Shown: positions 54,313-63,758, counted from the stretch's first letter. The stretch is DNA of 64,000 nucleotides from Zunongwangia sp. HGR-M22 (GCF_027594425.1 NZ_CP115159.1:3309001-3373000), one strand, 5' to 3'. Translations and numbers: made by a program. Notes: generated by a model not told the origin, from the sequence alone.

Positions 54313-54348
54313 TGTCCTTTTTTAAGGGTTTTATAGCTGCCAATTTTG
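54313..54348 (+). promoter_or_regulatory. Phage late promoter 8 (leaderless class), tail operon
   Basis: TGTCCTTTTTT at 54313, CAATTTTG at 54341 (28 nt), ATG at 54353 (+40), with flank TTTTGAATTATGG. It is nearly identical in layout to promoters 3 and 5. Confidence 0.78.
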
Positions 54349-54352
54349 AATT

Positions 54353-54820
54353 ATGGCAGGAGATATTAAAAGCAAAGAGCAAGCGATTGGAAAAAGAGCC
54401 GCACAGATGGCCGAAAACTATGTGCACTCGATCCTTAAGCGCAAACTAAAAATTCATAATCAGGGGGATGCCAATAACATTCCCATTCTCGAGGCTACCC
54501 GTGTAACTGCCAAAATGGGTACGCACAGATTATTAGGATTAAACTTTACCTCTAGCAAGGTTGGTTTTATGCTTCATTATGGTGCAGCAGGTGTTCGTGA
54601 AGGCGGAAATGTTTATTTAAGAGCTTCCCGGTATCAAAAAGGCGAAACGCTACGAAAACCACACCAGGTTAATCTTCCGCAATTTCAACTCTTTGATGAT
54701 ATCTATAAAAAATCCGGGGCACTCGATTACTTACTTGATGCCCTTGGCGAAACCAGAACCGATGATGTAATGGCCAAGATCTCTAACCTGGTATTACAAA
54801 TTAACACCGAAGATAAATAA
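54353..54820 (+). CDS. Tail assembly protein, unidentified
   Basis: A 155-aa basic protein (IGKRAAQMAENYVHSILKRKLKIHNQGDANN... GFMLHYGAAGVREGGNVYLRASRYQKGETLRKPHQVNLPQFQLF). The HYGAAGVREG segment is unusual. It overlaps the tape measure gene by one base (TAATG). It could be a head-tail joining or tail completion protein. Confidence 0.55.
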   Translation: MAGDIKSKEQAIGKRAAQMAENYVHSILKRKLKIHNQGDANNIPILEATRVTAKMGTHRLLGLNFTSSKVGFMLHYGAAGVREGGNVYLRASRYQKGETLRKPHQVNLPQFQLFDDIYKKSGALDYLLDALGETRTDDVMAKISNLVLQINTEDK

Positions 54821-57252
54821 TGTCTGCAGCTCAAACTAAAGTTTTTAACCTCGCGATTCGTGTAAATGACAAGGAAGTCAAAACCACGATGAATTCTGTT
54901 GGTAAGGAGTTACGGGCGCAGCGTGGTTATGTTCGTAACCTGGAGGAAGGAACGGCAAAATGGAACGCAGAAAATAAGAAGCTCGGCGAACTGGAGAAAA
55001 CTTACGATGGCATGAAAAAACGCCAGCGTGAATTTATTAACCAAACCAAAGAGGGAGAAAAATCCCTCCAAGACAATCGAAAAGCGGTTAATGAATTTGG
55101 GGAGGCCTTTGGAAAAGTAACCGGTGGGTTGGTGACAGGCGATCTTATGATGGTGCAGGAAGGTCTCCAGGGAATGCGAGCCAGTATTATTGGAGCCACA
55201 AAAGCAGCTGTAGCTTTTATCGCTACTCCATTAGGGATGGTGCTTGCCGGGCTTGCCTTAGCTATTGGAGCCGTTACCCAATATTTTAGAGATTCTGAGG
55301 AGGGCCAAAATGCCTGGAATAAAATAAGTGCAGTTACCGGTGTGGTGGTTGGAAATCTTACAGATTTACTTTCCTTTCTCGGGAAAATTATAGTTGATGT
55401 ATTCTCCAATCCTAAAGAGACCATCGAAGCTCTTGGAAGTTTCATTAAAACCAATATTGAAAACCGAATCACTGGTTTAATTCAGTTCTTTCCAAAACTT
55501 GGCGAAGCAATTGACCTCGCGCTAAGTGGGAATTTTAAAGAAGCCGGAAAGGTAGCAGTTGATGCCGTTACTCAAATTACTACCGGAGTAGAAAACTTTA
55601 CCGATAAAGCAGTAGATGGCTTTAATCGTGCTAAAGATGCCGTGAGCGAGTATGGTGACGAAATGGCCAATGAAGTTAAGCGCCAAATGGAGCTTAGTGA
55701 TATGGCCGCAAATGCAGATAAGATTGAGCGACAATTAATCATTGATCGTGGCCGTGTGGAAGCTCAGGTGGCAGAAGCAAGAAGAAAAGCCAGGGACGAA
55801 GAAAATGTTTCTGCAGAAGAACGGCAGAAAATATTAGCTGAAGCGAAAAAAGCTCAGGACGAACTTTACAATCGAGAAATCGAAGCTGCAGAGATTCGCA
55901 GAAAAATAAAAGAGGAAGAAAATACTTTCTCTAATTCCACAAAAGAAGATCTTAACGAAGAGGCTGAGTTAACTGCAAAAGTTGAGCAATTACAGCGAAG
56001 AAAAGCTGATGCCGCTCGAAACTTAATGCGCGACGAGCTTCGTGTAACCAATGAGCTTACTAAAGCAAATGAAAAAGCCGCAGCTGCTGAACAAAAGAGA
56101 CTGGATCAAATAGCAGCACTCGAAGCAGAATATATTAAAAAGCGTGAAGATCGCCTTGCGGATTCTGCCGTTAAAGAAGCAGAACTGGAACAAGAAAGAG
56201 CCTTAGAAAAAGCTCGAGCATTAGGAGCGGAACAGGAACTAATGGATCAGATTCGGGCAGAACACCAAATCAAGATCGATGAAGCCAAAGCTGAAGAGGA
56301 AGCCAAGGAATTAGAGCGTATGCGCTCTTTTGATGAGAAACGTCGAGAGTTGGAAAACGAGCTGGAACTTGCACGTGCTGAAAGCGAAGCTGAAAAAGAA
56401 GAGATCCGAAAAGCTCAGGAATTAGAAAAGGCAGAGCTAGAATGGGAAAAAAAGCTCGAAGAATTCCAAAAAGAAATGGAATTCCTGGAAATGACCGAGG
56501 AAGAAAAAGCCAAAGTCGAGCAAGCAATTAAAGAATCTCACGAAGCGACAATTAATGGCATACATGAAAAGTGGAAGAATAAGGAGCTTAAAAAGGAAGA
56601 AGAAATTGCACGGGAGAAACGCAAGCTATGGAATGGTTCTTTAGATGCTGCAATTAATCTTGCTGGCCAAGAAACAAAAATTGGACAAGCGTTATTATTA
56701 GCAAAACAATTGCTAGCAGCCAAAGAAATGGCGGTTGAACTCGGTTTGTTTCAATCTAAAATGAGCTTAAAAGCTGCCGAAGCTACAGGAGATATTGCAG
56801 CCGGAACGGCTAAAACTGCATCTGTAGGTTTCCCGCAAAACATCCCTTTATTAATTGGATTCGCAGCTCAGGTTGTTGGTATTGTCGGAGCAATTAAAAA
56901 TGCTGCGAAAGCTAAAAACGAAGCTAAAACCACAGGATTTTTTAACGGTGGACCAACCGGTGCAAATGGTTTAGGATTTATTGATGATTCTGGCCACGAG
57001 CCTGTGGGATACGTTCATAAAAATGAATATGTAATTCCGGAGATCGTAAGAAAAGATCCTGAAATGCCTCAGATCGAAAAGTATATAGAGAATAAGCGAA
57101 GAAAGAAACTTGGCCTATTCTATGATGGTGGCCCTACTTCTATGGAAGAAACAAACCCGATAAATTCAGGTAACGATTATGCAGCATTTATAGCAGCAAT
57201 AGATCGATTATTAGAACGCTTGGATATTCCTTTAGAAGCTTTTGTAAGATAG
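54820..57252 (+). CDS. Tail tape measure protein
   Basis: An 810-aa protein that sets tail length and is injected with the DNA. A coiled N-terminus (residues 1-100) leads to a hydrophobic segment (AAVAFIATPLGMVLAGLALAIGAV, residues about 125-155). A long, charged alanine/glutamate-rich coiled coil follows (residues about 290-600), then a Gly-rich end containing GPTGANGLGFIDDSGHEPVGYVHKNEYVIPE, typical of Bacteroidetes tape measures. The size predicts a short siphovirus tail of the order of 120 nm (about 0.15 nm per residue). Confidence 0.88.
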   Translation: MSAAQTKVFNLAIRVNDKEVKTTMNSVGKELRAQRGYVRNLEEGTAKWNAENKKLGELEKTYDGMKKRQREFINQTKEGEKSLQDNRKAVNEFGEAFGKVTGGLVTGDLMMVQEGLQGMRASIIGATKAAVAFIATPLGMVLAGLALAIGAVTQYFRDSEEGQNAWNKISAVTGVVVGNLTDLLSFLGKIIVDVFSNPKETIEALGSFIKTNIENRITGLIQFFPKLGEAIDLALSGNFKEAGKVAVDAVTQITTGVENFTDKAVDGFNRAKDAVSEYGDEMANEVKRQMELSDMAANADKIERQLIIDRGRVEAQVAEARRKARDEENVSAEERQKILAEAKKAQDELYNREIEAAEIRRKIKEEENTFSNSTKEDLNEEAELTAKVEQLQRRKADAARNLMRDELRVTNELTKANEKAAAAEQKRLDQIAALEAEYIKKREDRLADSAVKEAELEQERALEKARALGAEQELMDQIRAEHQIKIDEAKAEEEAKELERMRSFDEKRRELENELELARAESEAEKEEIRKAQELEKAELEWEKKLEEFQKEMEFLEMTEEEKAKVEQAIKESHEATINGIHEKWKNKELKKEEEIAREKRKLWNGSLDAAINLAGQETKIGQALLLAKQLLAAKEMAVELGLFQSKMSLKAAEATGDIAAGTAKTASVGFPQNIPLLIGFAAQVVGIVGAIKNAAKAKNEAKTTGFFNGGPTGANGLGFIDDSGHEPVGYVHKNEYVIPEIVRKDPEMPQIEKYIENKRRKKLGLFYDGGPTSMEETNPINSGNDYAAFIAAIDRLLERLDIPLEAFVR

Positions 57253-57328
57253 GATTATGAAACTGAACAGAAACGCCAGGAAACTCAAAAAAAACTCAAT
57301 AAAATAAAATCTAAATCTAAGATTAAAA

Positions 57329-59272
57329 ATGGCAGATAATCCACATGAAGGTTACGAATTAGGACTAAATCCAAGAAGTCTTTCTATTACCTATAAAAAA
57401 TTTTCAGGAGTAATTCCAAATGAGATAGTGGCTTTATTGTGGCGATACACAGTCGAGGATAATATTGAAATTCTTGATGCACCTCAATGGCTTTTTATAA
57501 TACTTGAAGAGATTTGGAGATTAGACAGTGGCAAAATAGGAAGATCTGATTATAAAATCGCTATAAATGAAAATATAGCTAACAACCTGGCGCCTGGAAA
57601 TTATTCAGCAGATATTAAAATAAGAGGAACAGTCTCCAGCAATTTACTCTTAGGAGGTAGATCTTTAACATATACACTTCAGGTAAATTTAACGGTTCTA
57701 GAAGGTAGCTTACTAGATATTAGTAGCAGATCTTTCACATTCAATTACCGAAGAGGGCAAAACCCTCCTGCTAAACAGTTTCTAAACATTAAAACTGGAA
57801 ATAATTGGTCTATTGTTACAGATCAAACATGGCTTAGTTTTTCACAAGATAATGGACAAGGCAATGCTACGATTACCTTAAATGCAGATCCCGCAGGGAT
57901 TAACAAGACAAGTAATCGAGCTAACTTTATTGTTGATGATGGTAGGTCTAAAATTCAAGGAATTGTCTGGTTGTATGTTTTTGGAAGCAATGAAGAAGCA
58001 GATTATCTAAACGTCACAAAATCACTAATCACTTTTTCCGAAAATTATCAAAAACCACCCTCTAGATCCACCACGTTTCAGATCGATGCTTCCATGAATG
58101 CAGAAATTACAACCGATGCTAATTGGCTGCAACTATCTCCGAGTAATGTGATGAGTGGTGTTAATCAGATTTCTGTCAAAAGTATTAACACTGAATTATT
58201 AGAAATTGGTAGTTATACTTCAAAAATTGAAATTGCAGGTGATGGTTTCGGTTCGGTTTTTATAGATGTGCTTCTAGATATTGTTCAAGAAACGACGGAA
58301 GGTTTAGAAAGCAATAAATTATACTTTGCCGATGATCGTAATAAGTTGAAATTAGGAAATGCCGGAAAAAATGCAGAAGCTATATTGAATTTTACTACTG
58401 TAGGGACAGTCCAAACCTTAAGATATACGAAACGCGCGCCCTATTTTCAGAACATAGCTAACATCCTTATAGGACAGGAAACGGACACTTTATTAAGTCC
58501 CCAAATCTTACCGCCCCTAGATACGCAGTCTTTCTCGCCTGTGATTCCTATTCGGTATGATTTTGAGGTTCTTGATAAAACTATGGGGAATCAGCTTAGC
58601 AAGTTAAGAGAAACGTTTTCAAATATTCAATTCCTAAATGGAAAAACTCCAACTTTAGGAAAACTCTCATATATTCCAGAAAATATAACGGTTCCAAAAG
58701 ATGGTATAATAGCATTTTCAATTCTAACTGATGAGGCCATAGACCAGGCGATAATTACGGGTGATATTCAAACCCAAATTCCCATCTCCAAAACAGGGAA
58801 AGTACTAACGTTTATTTTCAATCTAAATGAATATGGATTAAATTCAAAAAACACCTTTCAGATAAGTTTCGGCACAATTAATTTACAGGTAGTTGTTAAA
58901 CCTTCAGATGCTCCTTCAACTCAATTAATATGGCTCAATGAATGGGATTGCCCTGAAATTTTTAATTGTGATGGTATATTCAAAATTATAGATGAAGAAG
59001 AAAGTACTGTTTCTGTAAGAAATAGAGATGGCAAAGAATATAGCACAATTGTGGACATTCAAGAGCCTAAATCATTCGAGATTAACACTGGTAATATTTA
59101 CAGCGAGAAAGAAGTTGCTTTCCTAGCTAGTGTTTTAAGATCTAAAAAAATCTGGCTAGAACACCAGGGACAACGCTGGGAAGTTCTAAGAGATTTTAGG
59201 AGTCTCATAACTTCAGAAACTAGACGATATAATAGAAACTTTGATCTAAAATTTAACTTCGCTTCGAAATGA
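57329..59272 (+). CDS. Tail-tip protein with BACON-like domains
   Basis: A 647-aa protein with two clear BACON-like units (residues about 130-222 and 225-316). These contain WSIVTDQTWLSFSQDNGQGNATITLNAD and ITTDANWLQLSPSNVMSGVNQISVKS, the family's aromatic-turn-Ser pattern. A similar first unit is likely at residues 10-122. The C-terminal half differs and is beta-rich. BACON domains bind carbohydrates or mucin and also occur in Bacteroidetes phage tails. It overlaps the next gene by 4 nt. It probably engages the host surface at the tail tip. Confidence 0.75.
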   Translation: MADNPHEGYELGLNPRSLSITYKKFSGVIPNEIVALLWRYTVEDNIEILDAPQWLFIILEEIWRLDSGKIGRSDYKIAINENIANNLAPGNYSADIKIRGTVSSNLLLGGRSLTYTLQVNLTVLEGSLLDISSRSFTFNYRRGQNPPAKQFLNIKTGNNWSIVTDQTWLSFSQDNGQGNATITLNADPAGINKTSNRANFIVDDGRSKIQGIVWLYVFGSNEEADYLNVTKSLITFSENYQKPPSRSTTFQIDASMNAEITTDANWLQLSPSNVMSGVNQISVKSINTELLEIGSYTSKIEIAGDGFGSVFIDVLLDIVQETTEGLESNKLYFADDRNKLKLGNAGKNAEAILNFTTVGTVQTLRYTKRAPYFQNIANILIGQETDTLLSPQILPPLDTQSFSPVIPIRYDFEVLDKTMGNQLSKLRETFSNIQFLNGKTPTLGKLSYIPENITVPKDGIIAFSILTDEAIDQAIITGDIQTQIPISKTGKVLTFIFNLNEYGLNSKNTFQISFGTINLQVVVKPSDAPSTQLIWLNEWDCPEIFNCDGIFKIIDEEESTVSVRNRDGKEYSTIVDIQEPKSFEINTGNIYSEKEVAFLASVLRSKKIWLEHQGQRWEVLRDFRSLITSETRRYNRNFDLKFNFASK

Positions 59273-61050
59273 TTTATATTCAAACCGACACCTTTCAGAT
59301 CGACATTAGTAGATATGGGGTGAGTCTAAACGAAGAAAGTGATTTATTTACAGATAGTGTAAATAAAAATTACTCTTTGCCTTTTACCATAGAGGGGGAT
59401 GCAGAGCTTCTTAATAAATTAGGTTTATTGCATTTGGGCAATGCCAGTGATGTTGACATTCAAATTCCGTGTCGTTTAATATTACCCGATCGCCATTATA
59501 AAGCTAATTTGTTTATTGGCGATATACAGGGAAAAAAAATCGAATGTACCATCACTTATGGTGATGAAGATCTTGCGGTTTATGATATAGAGCTTAAAAA
59601 TTTACCATGGCCACAAATAATATCGGTCGATTTACCGGTATATGCACGTAATTGCAGCCGTAAATCCTGGCCGTCTACTGCTTTCAATTTCCCTATGGTG
59701 TGGAAGCCAAGTATTACAGAAGAGGATAATTATGAGGCTTTTGAAGGTTTCTTGAATAATTTCCAAAACTCGAAATATGTAGAAAATGAGATCGATAATT
59801 CAGGAGAAGAACCTAAGTATCTAAATAAAAACGTCATGGCTCCTATGCCTTATCTACTAGAGATTCTACGGTTTATTTATGCCCAGGAAGGAAAAAAGGT
59901 ATTTGGCGAAGCTGTAGAGCATCCAGATCTTAAGAAGGCACTATATATTCCTGAAAACTATCTGGAAAAATTTAGAGGTAGCGAATATCTGCAATGGTCT
60001 TTTTCAGATCCTAAAAGCAACCTGATTAACAATAACAAAGTTTACAGTCTATACGAGCAATTGCTTTCCCCTACCGAAGTTGGTAATTATGAAATTGATT
60101 ACACTATAAGTTTAGATCCCGTACAGGCTAGGTATTTCGAATTTAAAATATACAGGCAAGACTCAATTACAGGTGAACGATCTATTCTAAAAGAAGCTAA
60201 GTCAACAAACAACAGGGTGAAATTAGATGATAAATTTTCCATTACGATAGAAAAAAAAGATATCTATGATAAAATAGTGGTGCAACTTATTCTGGAGAAC
60301 CAAAATCAATCGATTGCTGATACAAACAATTTCGAATATAGTTTTGAAGGTGGTAGATTAAATCAATTTCCATCTGTTTTTTCTTTGTCAAATTTTGTTC
60401 CCGATATGACAGCTGGTGAATATATTAACCTTCTTAAGAATTGGTGGAATCTTGATATAGATGTTCAGGAGCGATTCGTGATAGTTAATTTTGCACAAAA
60501 TTCAGTTTTAGATAGAAAAGTACGTGATCATTCGCACTTAGAAGACCCAAAGAAGAAATTTGTACACAACACCAATCGTTTTTATAAACTTAGTTATACA
60601 AACGGGGAAACTTATTTTTACAATAAAAACGGCCGAGTTTTTTCAAACCTTCTGGATAATGAGGAAGACGAAATAAAGATTGAATTAGATCTACAGCCAG
60701 CCTTGGTAGAACCCAACAAGGGAATTATAACGGCAGTCGCTCCTGAAGAATCTAGTGATTTAGATTTTTGTCTTTACGGTGGTCTTGAAAATGATCTTCC
60801 TGTTTGTTCCGAAAATCTTAGCAGAGCTCTTTCTTTGGATAATGTTGGATCCAATTTTTGGGAGACCTGGTTATGGTTTAGGATCCACTCCAAAACTTTT
60901 AAAGATAGTATTGAATGCTCAACACACGAAATCTACGATATTAAAGAGCTTAGTTTTAAGTATAACGAAAAGCAGATCATAAAAAAAATATCAAAAAAGT
61001 TTCAATCTGAAAAAGTTATGAAAGTGGAAGTGGAGAGTGAAGCGTTTTAA
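59269..61050 (+). CDS. Large tail protein (baseplate/hub candidate)
   Basis: A 593-aa mainly beta protein. The N-terminal part (YIQTDTFQIDISRYGVSLNEESDLFTDSVNKNYSLPFTIEGD) resembles distal-tail hub proteins that face tape measure genes. A central domain (TAGEYINLLKNWWNLDIDVQERFVIVNF, residues about 375-410) follows. It is the last structural gene and overlaps the BACON protein by 4 nt. The specific role is inferred from position. Confidence 0.6.
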   Translation: MIYIQTDTFQIDISRYGVSLNEESDLFTDSVNKNYSLPFTIEGDAELLNKLGLLHLGNASDVDIQIPCRLILPDRHYKANLFIGDIQGKKIECTITYGDEDLAVYDIELKNLPWPQIISVDLPVYARNCSRKSWPSTAFNFPMVWKPSITEEDNYEAFEGFLNNFQNSKYVENEIDNSGEEPKYLNKNVMAPMPYLLEILRFIYAQEGKKVFGEAVEHPDLKKALYIPENYLEKFRGSEYLQWSFSDPKSNLINNNKVYSLYEQLLSPTEVGNYEIDYTISLDPVQARYFEFKIYRQDSITGERSILKEAKSTNNRVKLDDKFSITIEKKDIYDKIVVQLILENQNQSIADTNNFEYSFEGGRLNQFPSVFSLSNFVPDMTAGEYINLLKNWWNLDIDVQERFVIVNFAQNSVLDRKVRDHSHLEDPKKKFVHNTNRFYKLSYTNGETYFYNKNGRVFSNLLDNEEDEIKIELDLQPALVEPNKGIITAVAPEESSDLDFCLYGGLENDLPVCSENLSRALSLDNVGSNFWETWLWFRIHSKTFKDSIECSTHEIYDIKELSFKYNEKQIIKKISKKFQSEKVMKVEVESEAF

Positions 61051-61077
61051 TATTTTATATTTATCCGTTAGAATTAT

Positions 61078-61085
61078 TATTTTTG
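61078..61085 (+). promoter_or_regulatory. Host-type -7 box of the terminal moron pair
   Basis: TATTTTTG matches TAnnTTTG and lies 18 nt before the ATG at 61104. No TGTCC box precedes it, so the following two genes are not part of the late regulon. A -33 TTTG is not clear. Confidence 0.5.
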
Positions 61086-61103
61086 AAAAATAACAAAACT
61101 TAA

Positions 61104-61772
61104 ATGGGAACATATAATATATATTGTGATGAAAGTACTCACATAGAAAATGACGGTCATCCTTACATGATTTTATCCTATGTAAGTGCTCCGTATCATC
61201 TTTTAAAAATGTATAATAAGAGTATTCGTGAGATGAAACTTAATCATTTTTATAAAGGTGAAATGAAATGGAGCTCTCTTTCGAAATCTCAATATCCTCT
61301 TTATAATGAAATAATTGATTTCTTTTTCAGCAACGACCTAAATTTTAGAGCAATAATTGTTGATAAAGCAGAATTAAAACACTCTAAATTTCATCAAGAC
61401 CATAATACATTTTATGATAAAATGTATTACCAATTACTCAATAAAAAATTAGAACCCGACTGTAATTACAATATTTACATTGACATTAAGGACAGTTACT
61501 CATACTTGAAGGCTAGAAACTTAAAGAATTATTTAGAACGCGATTATAGTAACATCAGAAATTTACAAGTAATTAGATCATATGAAAGTGAATTAATGCA
61601 AATAACTGATGTACTGATGGGTGCCATTAATTATAAACTCAGAAATTTAAATCAAGTTACTGCTAAAAATAATATTATAAAGAAAATTGAAAAACTACTT
61701 GGAAAACCTCTAAACGAGAAGACTCCCCCATATGAAAGAAAATTCAATTTATTCTTTATTAAACTTCAGTAA
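61104..61772 (+). CDS. DUF3800 protein
   Basis: A 222-aa protein with the DUF3800 hallmarks: YNIYCDESTHIENDGHPYMILSYVSA at the start (Asp9/Glu10 of the RNase H-like core), GEMKWSSLSK near residue 52, IYIDIKDSYSYLKARNLKNYL, and SYESELMQITDVLMGAINYK at the end. These give a set of acidic residues compatible with a nuclease. Members are frequent in phages and defence islands; activity is unproven. It is followed at 3 bp by a toxin-like gene. Confidence 0.82.
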   Translation: MGTYNIYCDESTHIENDGHPYMILSYVSAPYHLLKMYNKSIREMKLNHFYKGEMKWSSLSKSQYPLYNEIIDFFFSNDLNFRAIIVDKAELKHSKFHQDHNTFYDKMYYQLLNKKLEPDCNYNIYIDIKDSYSYLKARNLKNYLERDYSNIRNLQVIRSYESELMQITDVLMGAINYKLRNLNQVTAKNNIIKKIEKLLGKPLNEKTPPYERKFNLFFIKLQ

Positions 61773-61775
61773 ATT

Positions 61776-62318
61776 ATGCCCACTAATCTTATAAAAAAAT
61801 ATGATTCTCATTTAGAAATAAATCATTTACCAGAGGATAAAAGAACTATCTCTTTGAAAGCTATTTTTGATAGAGATATAAACAATGATAAACAAATAAC
61901 CTTTAGAGATAAAATTATCCGTCCATTGAAGAAAGATGGAGATGTAGACATGGAAGTTTTATTTTCCCATTTAACTAACAGAACCGAAGATACTTACGAC
62001 GATAAAGGAAATGTAATAAAAAAAAGAAGTGTTTTCGATTTTGAGAGATCTAAAAGGCTACATTGGATTCTTCCTCATCTTAAAGAAAATATAAATGGGG
62101 CTGATATAAGGGTATTTAGCTCAAATCATAGGCAAAATGGAAGAAATATAAAAAGAACCTTTATTCATAATTTATCCAAAAATTATGTAATCATCCTGGA
62201 ACCACAAAGATCCGGATCTGATTATTACTTTATAACTGCATATTATTTAGAAAAAAAATATGGCGGACACAAAACAATTAAAAATAAATACAAAAATAAA
62301 CTACCCGAAATATATTAA
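61776..62318 (+). CDS. Possible BECR-fold (barnase/RelE-like) nuclease toxin
   Basis: A 180-aa basic protein. The C-terminal end (RTFIHNLSKNYVIILEPQRSGSDYYFITAYYLEKKYGGHKTIKNKYKNKLPEIY) has the strand-turn-strand arrangement and the YFITAYY-type strand seen in phage PBECR/RelE-like toxins, with candidate catalytic Arg, His and Lys. A charged N-terminal half could be a binding domain. The pair with DUF3800 beside the integrase suggests toxin-antitoxin or defence cargo, but the antitoxin is unclear. Low-confidence family assignment. Confidence 0.4.
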   Translation: MPTNLIKKYDSHLEINHLPEDKRTISLKAIFDRDINNDKQITFRDKIIRPLKKDGDVDMEVLFSHLTNRTEDTYDDKGNVIKKRSVFDFERSKRLHWILPHLKENINGADIRVFSSNHRQNGRNIKRTFIHNLSKNYVIILEPQRSGSDYYFITAYYLEKKYGGHKTIKNKYKNKLPEIY

Positions 62319-62324
62319 AACGCA

Positions 62325-62356
62325 AAGTCCGGCAAAGCTTCTGAGGCCGCCGGACT
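62325..62356. terminator. Hairpin between the moron pair and the integrase gene
   Basis: AAGTCCGGC pairs with GCCGGACTT across a 14-nt loop. It has no long T-run, so it is a weak terminator candidate between convergent genes. Confidence 0.5.
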
Positions 62357-62447
62357 TCGTAATTCATTTCTCCTAATATGGTAGAATGAACAGTGCAAAT
62401 ATATGATTGTTTTTGTATATAACCAAAGAAACGCTATTATAAATAAC

Positions 62448-63758
62448 TTAAAATTCAATAGTGTAGATATCTGAATGATCGGGTGGAATTGATTTTTTGT
62501 GCTTTCTTAAATAATTCTTTATCCCCACAACACTCTTATGCAGTGTTATTGGCATCAATTTAAATAAAATTTCTTGCTCTCCCATTCCTTCATCTACAAG
62601 GCTATTATATAAATTCATAATTGCGGTATGCCGGCAGCTGTATATCCCGTATTCCCTGCCAAAGCCCAACCTGGTCTTGACTTCTCTAAATCTTTTACCA
62701 AAATGATCTGCCTTACTTTTCAAGGAAACATCCCAATCTGCAGGTTTATTTTGATTCGTAAATAAAGTATAGGATGGTGGAGCTTTCTCTAACTCCATTT
62801 CTTTTATAGTCGGTTTCAATTTCTCAATTACGCGTCTTACGCTTAAATCATCGGTTTTAGTTTCAACTTGGAGCAACCAGTTTTTAGTATTTATATCTTT
62901 TACCTTTAACCTGCAGATTTCAAGCGGTCGCAACAAAGAATAAATTACAAAGGAAACATAGTGTTTTAAATAAGGATCTGTTTTCTCGAGTTCTTCTTTG
63001 ATGATCCGGAGTTCTTCCATAGTAAAAGCTTTATTGTTTACCGGATCTGATTCTACATTCGGAATATCTTTAATAAAGTTATAAGGGATTAACCGCTCAT
63101 TTTTCATCGTAGTAAATAACGCAGAAAGACTCGATTTATGATTATTTACTGAACTACCGGAGACTTCTTTCCCGGTTTGCTCATTCACATAATCAAATCG
63201 TAACCAATCTAGGAACTCATAGAACTGATCAATTCCAAAATGTGAAGGATCTGCTCCGTAATAACCGTTTTCCTTTGCCCAATGTAGAAAACGATTCATG
63301 TGAAACTCATAACCGTTAAGCGTAGATTCCTTTTTCCCGGACTTCAATTTAATTTTATAAGCGTATTCCATCGCGGTGGCCAGTGTCATTTGTGGTCCAC
63401 GATGTTTTGCTTTCTTAGACTTTCGCTCTTCGGTATCCGGAACCCATCCTCGCTCTAAAGCAAGGCTTAAAATAGAAGCTAAATGTTTCCCTGCAGCTCT
63501 TCGTTCTTTAATAGTTTTAAGCCGATTGATCTTCTTTGTAAAAGTAAATTTCTTATCGAGTGGGCCATCTGGATTGGATCGCCAATGAATATAAACGTAC
63601 CACCTTTTTCCAGGAGCAACAGTTGGTTTGCCATTTACTCTTGGAATGTAAAGCTTTGGAATAGAATATCTCTTTTTCGCCATCGAAATTTCTAATTCAA
63701 TTATAGAATTTCTGGGTACGTTTCTGGGTACGTTTTCGTTTTTATCCTTATTTTTCAT
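62448..63758 (-). CDS. int: Tyrosine-type phage integrase
   Basis: A 436-aa site-specific recombinase that inserts and excises the phage at tRNA-Leu. The SAM-like core-binding domain spans residues about 125-230. The catalytic set is Arg in LLRPLEICRLK, the HxxR-type box in YSCRHTAIMNL, His in ITLHKSVVGI and the nucleophile Tyr in IKNYLRKH. Two starts are possible: 63758, or the ATG at 63683 (MAKKRYSIPKLYIPRV), which excludes a 12-bp tandem repeat (encoding VPRNVPRN). It lies 57 bp from the tRNA gene, as expected. Confidence 0.92.
   Translation of the reverse strand: MKNKDKNENVPRNVPRNSIIELEISMAKKRYSIPKLYIPRVNGKPTVAPGKRWYVYIHWRSNPDGPLDKKFTFTKKINRLKTIKERRAAGKHLASILSLALERGWVPDTEERKSKKAKHRGPQMTLATAMEYAYKIKLKSGKKESTLNGYEFHMNRFLHWAKENGYYGADPSHFGIDQFYEFLDWLRFDYVNEQTGKEVSGSSVNNHKSSLSALFTTMKNERLIPYNFIKDIPNVESDPVNNKAFTMEELRIIKEELEKTDPYLKHYVSFVIYSLLRPLEICRLKVKDINTKNWLLQVETKTDDLSVRRVIEKLKPTIKEMELEKAPPSYTLFTNQNKPADWDVSLKSKADHFGKRFREVKTRLGFGREYGIYSCRHTAIMNLYNSLVDEGMGEQEILFKLMPITLHKSVVGIKNYLRKHKKSIPPDHSDIYTIEF

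Noticed and set aside
63708-63731. A 12-bp tandem repeat (TTTCTGGGTACG twice) as integrase arm-type sites
   Set aside because: There are only two adjacent copies, inside the possible start region of int, and they encode VPRNVPRN. Too little evidence for an arm-site array.
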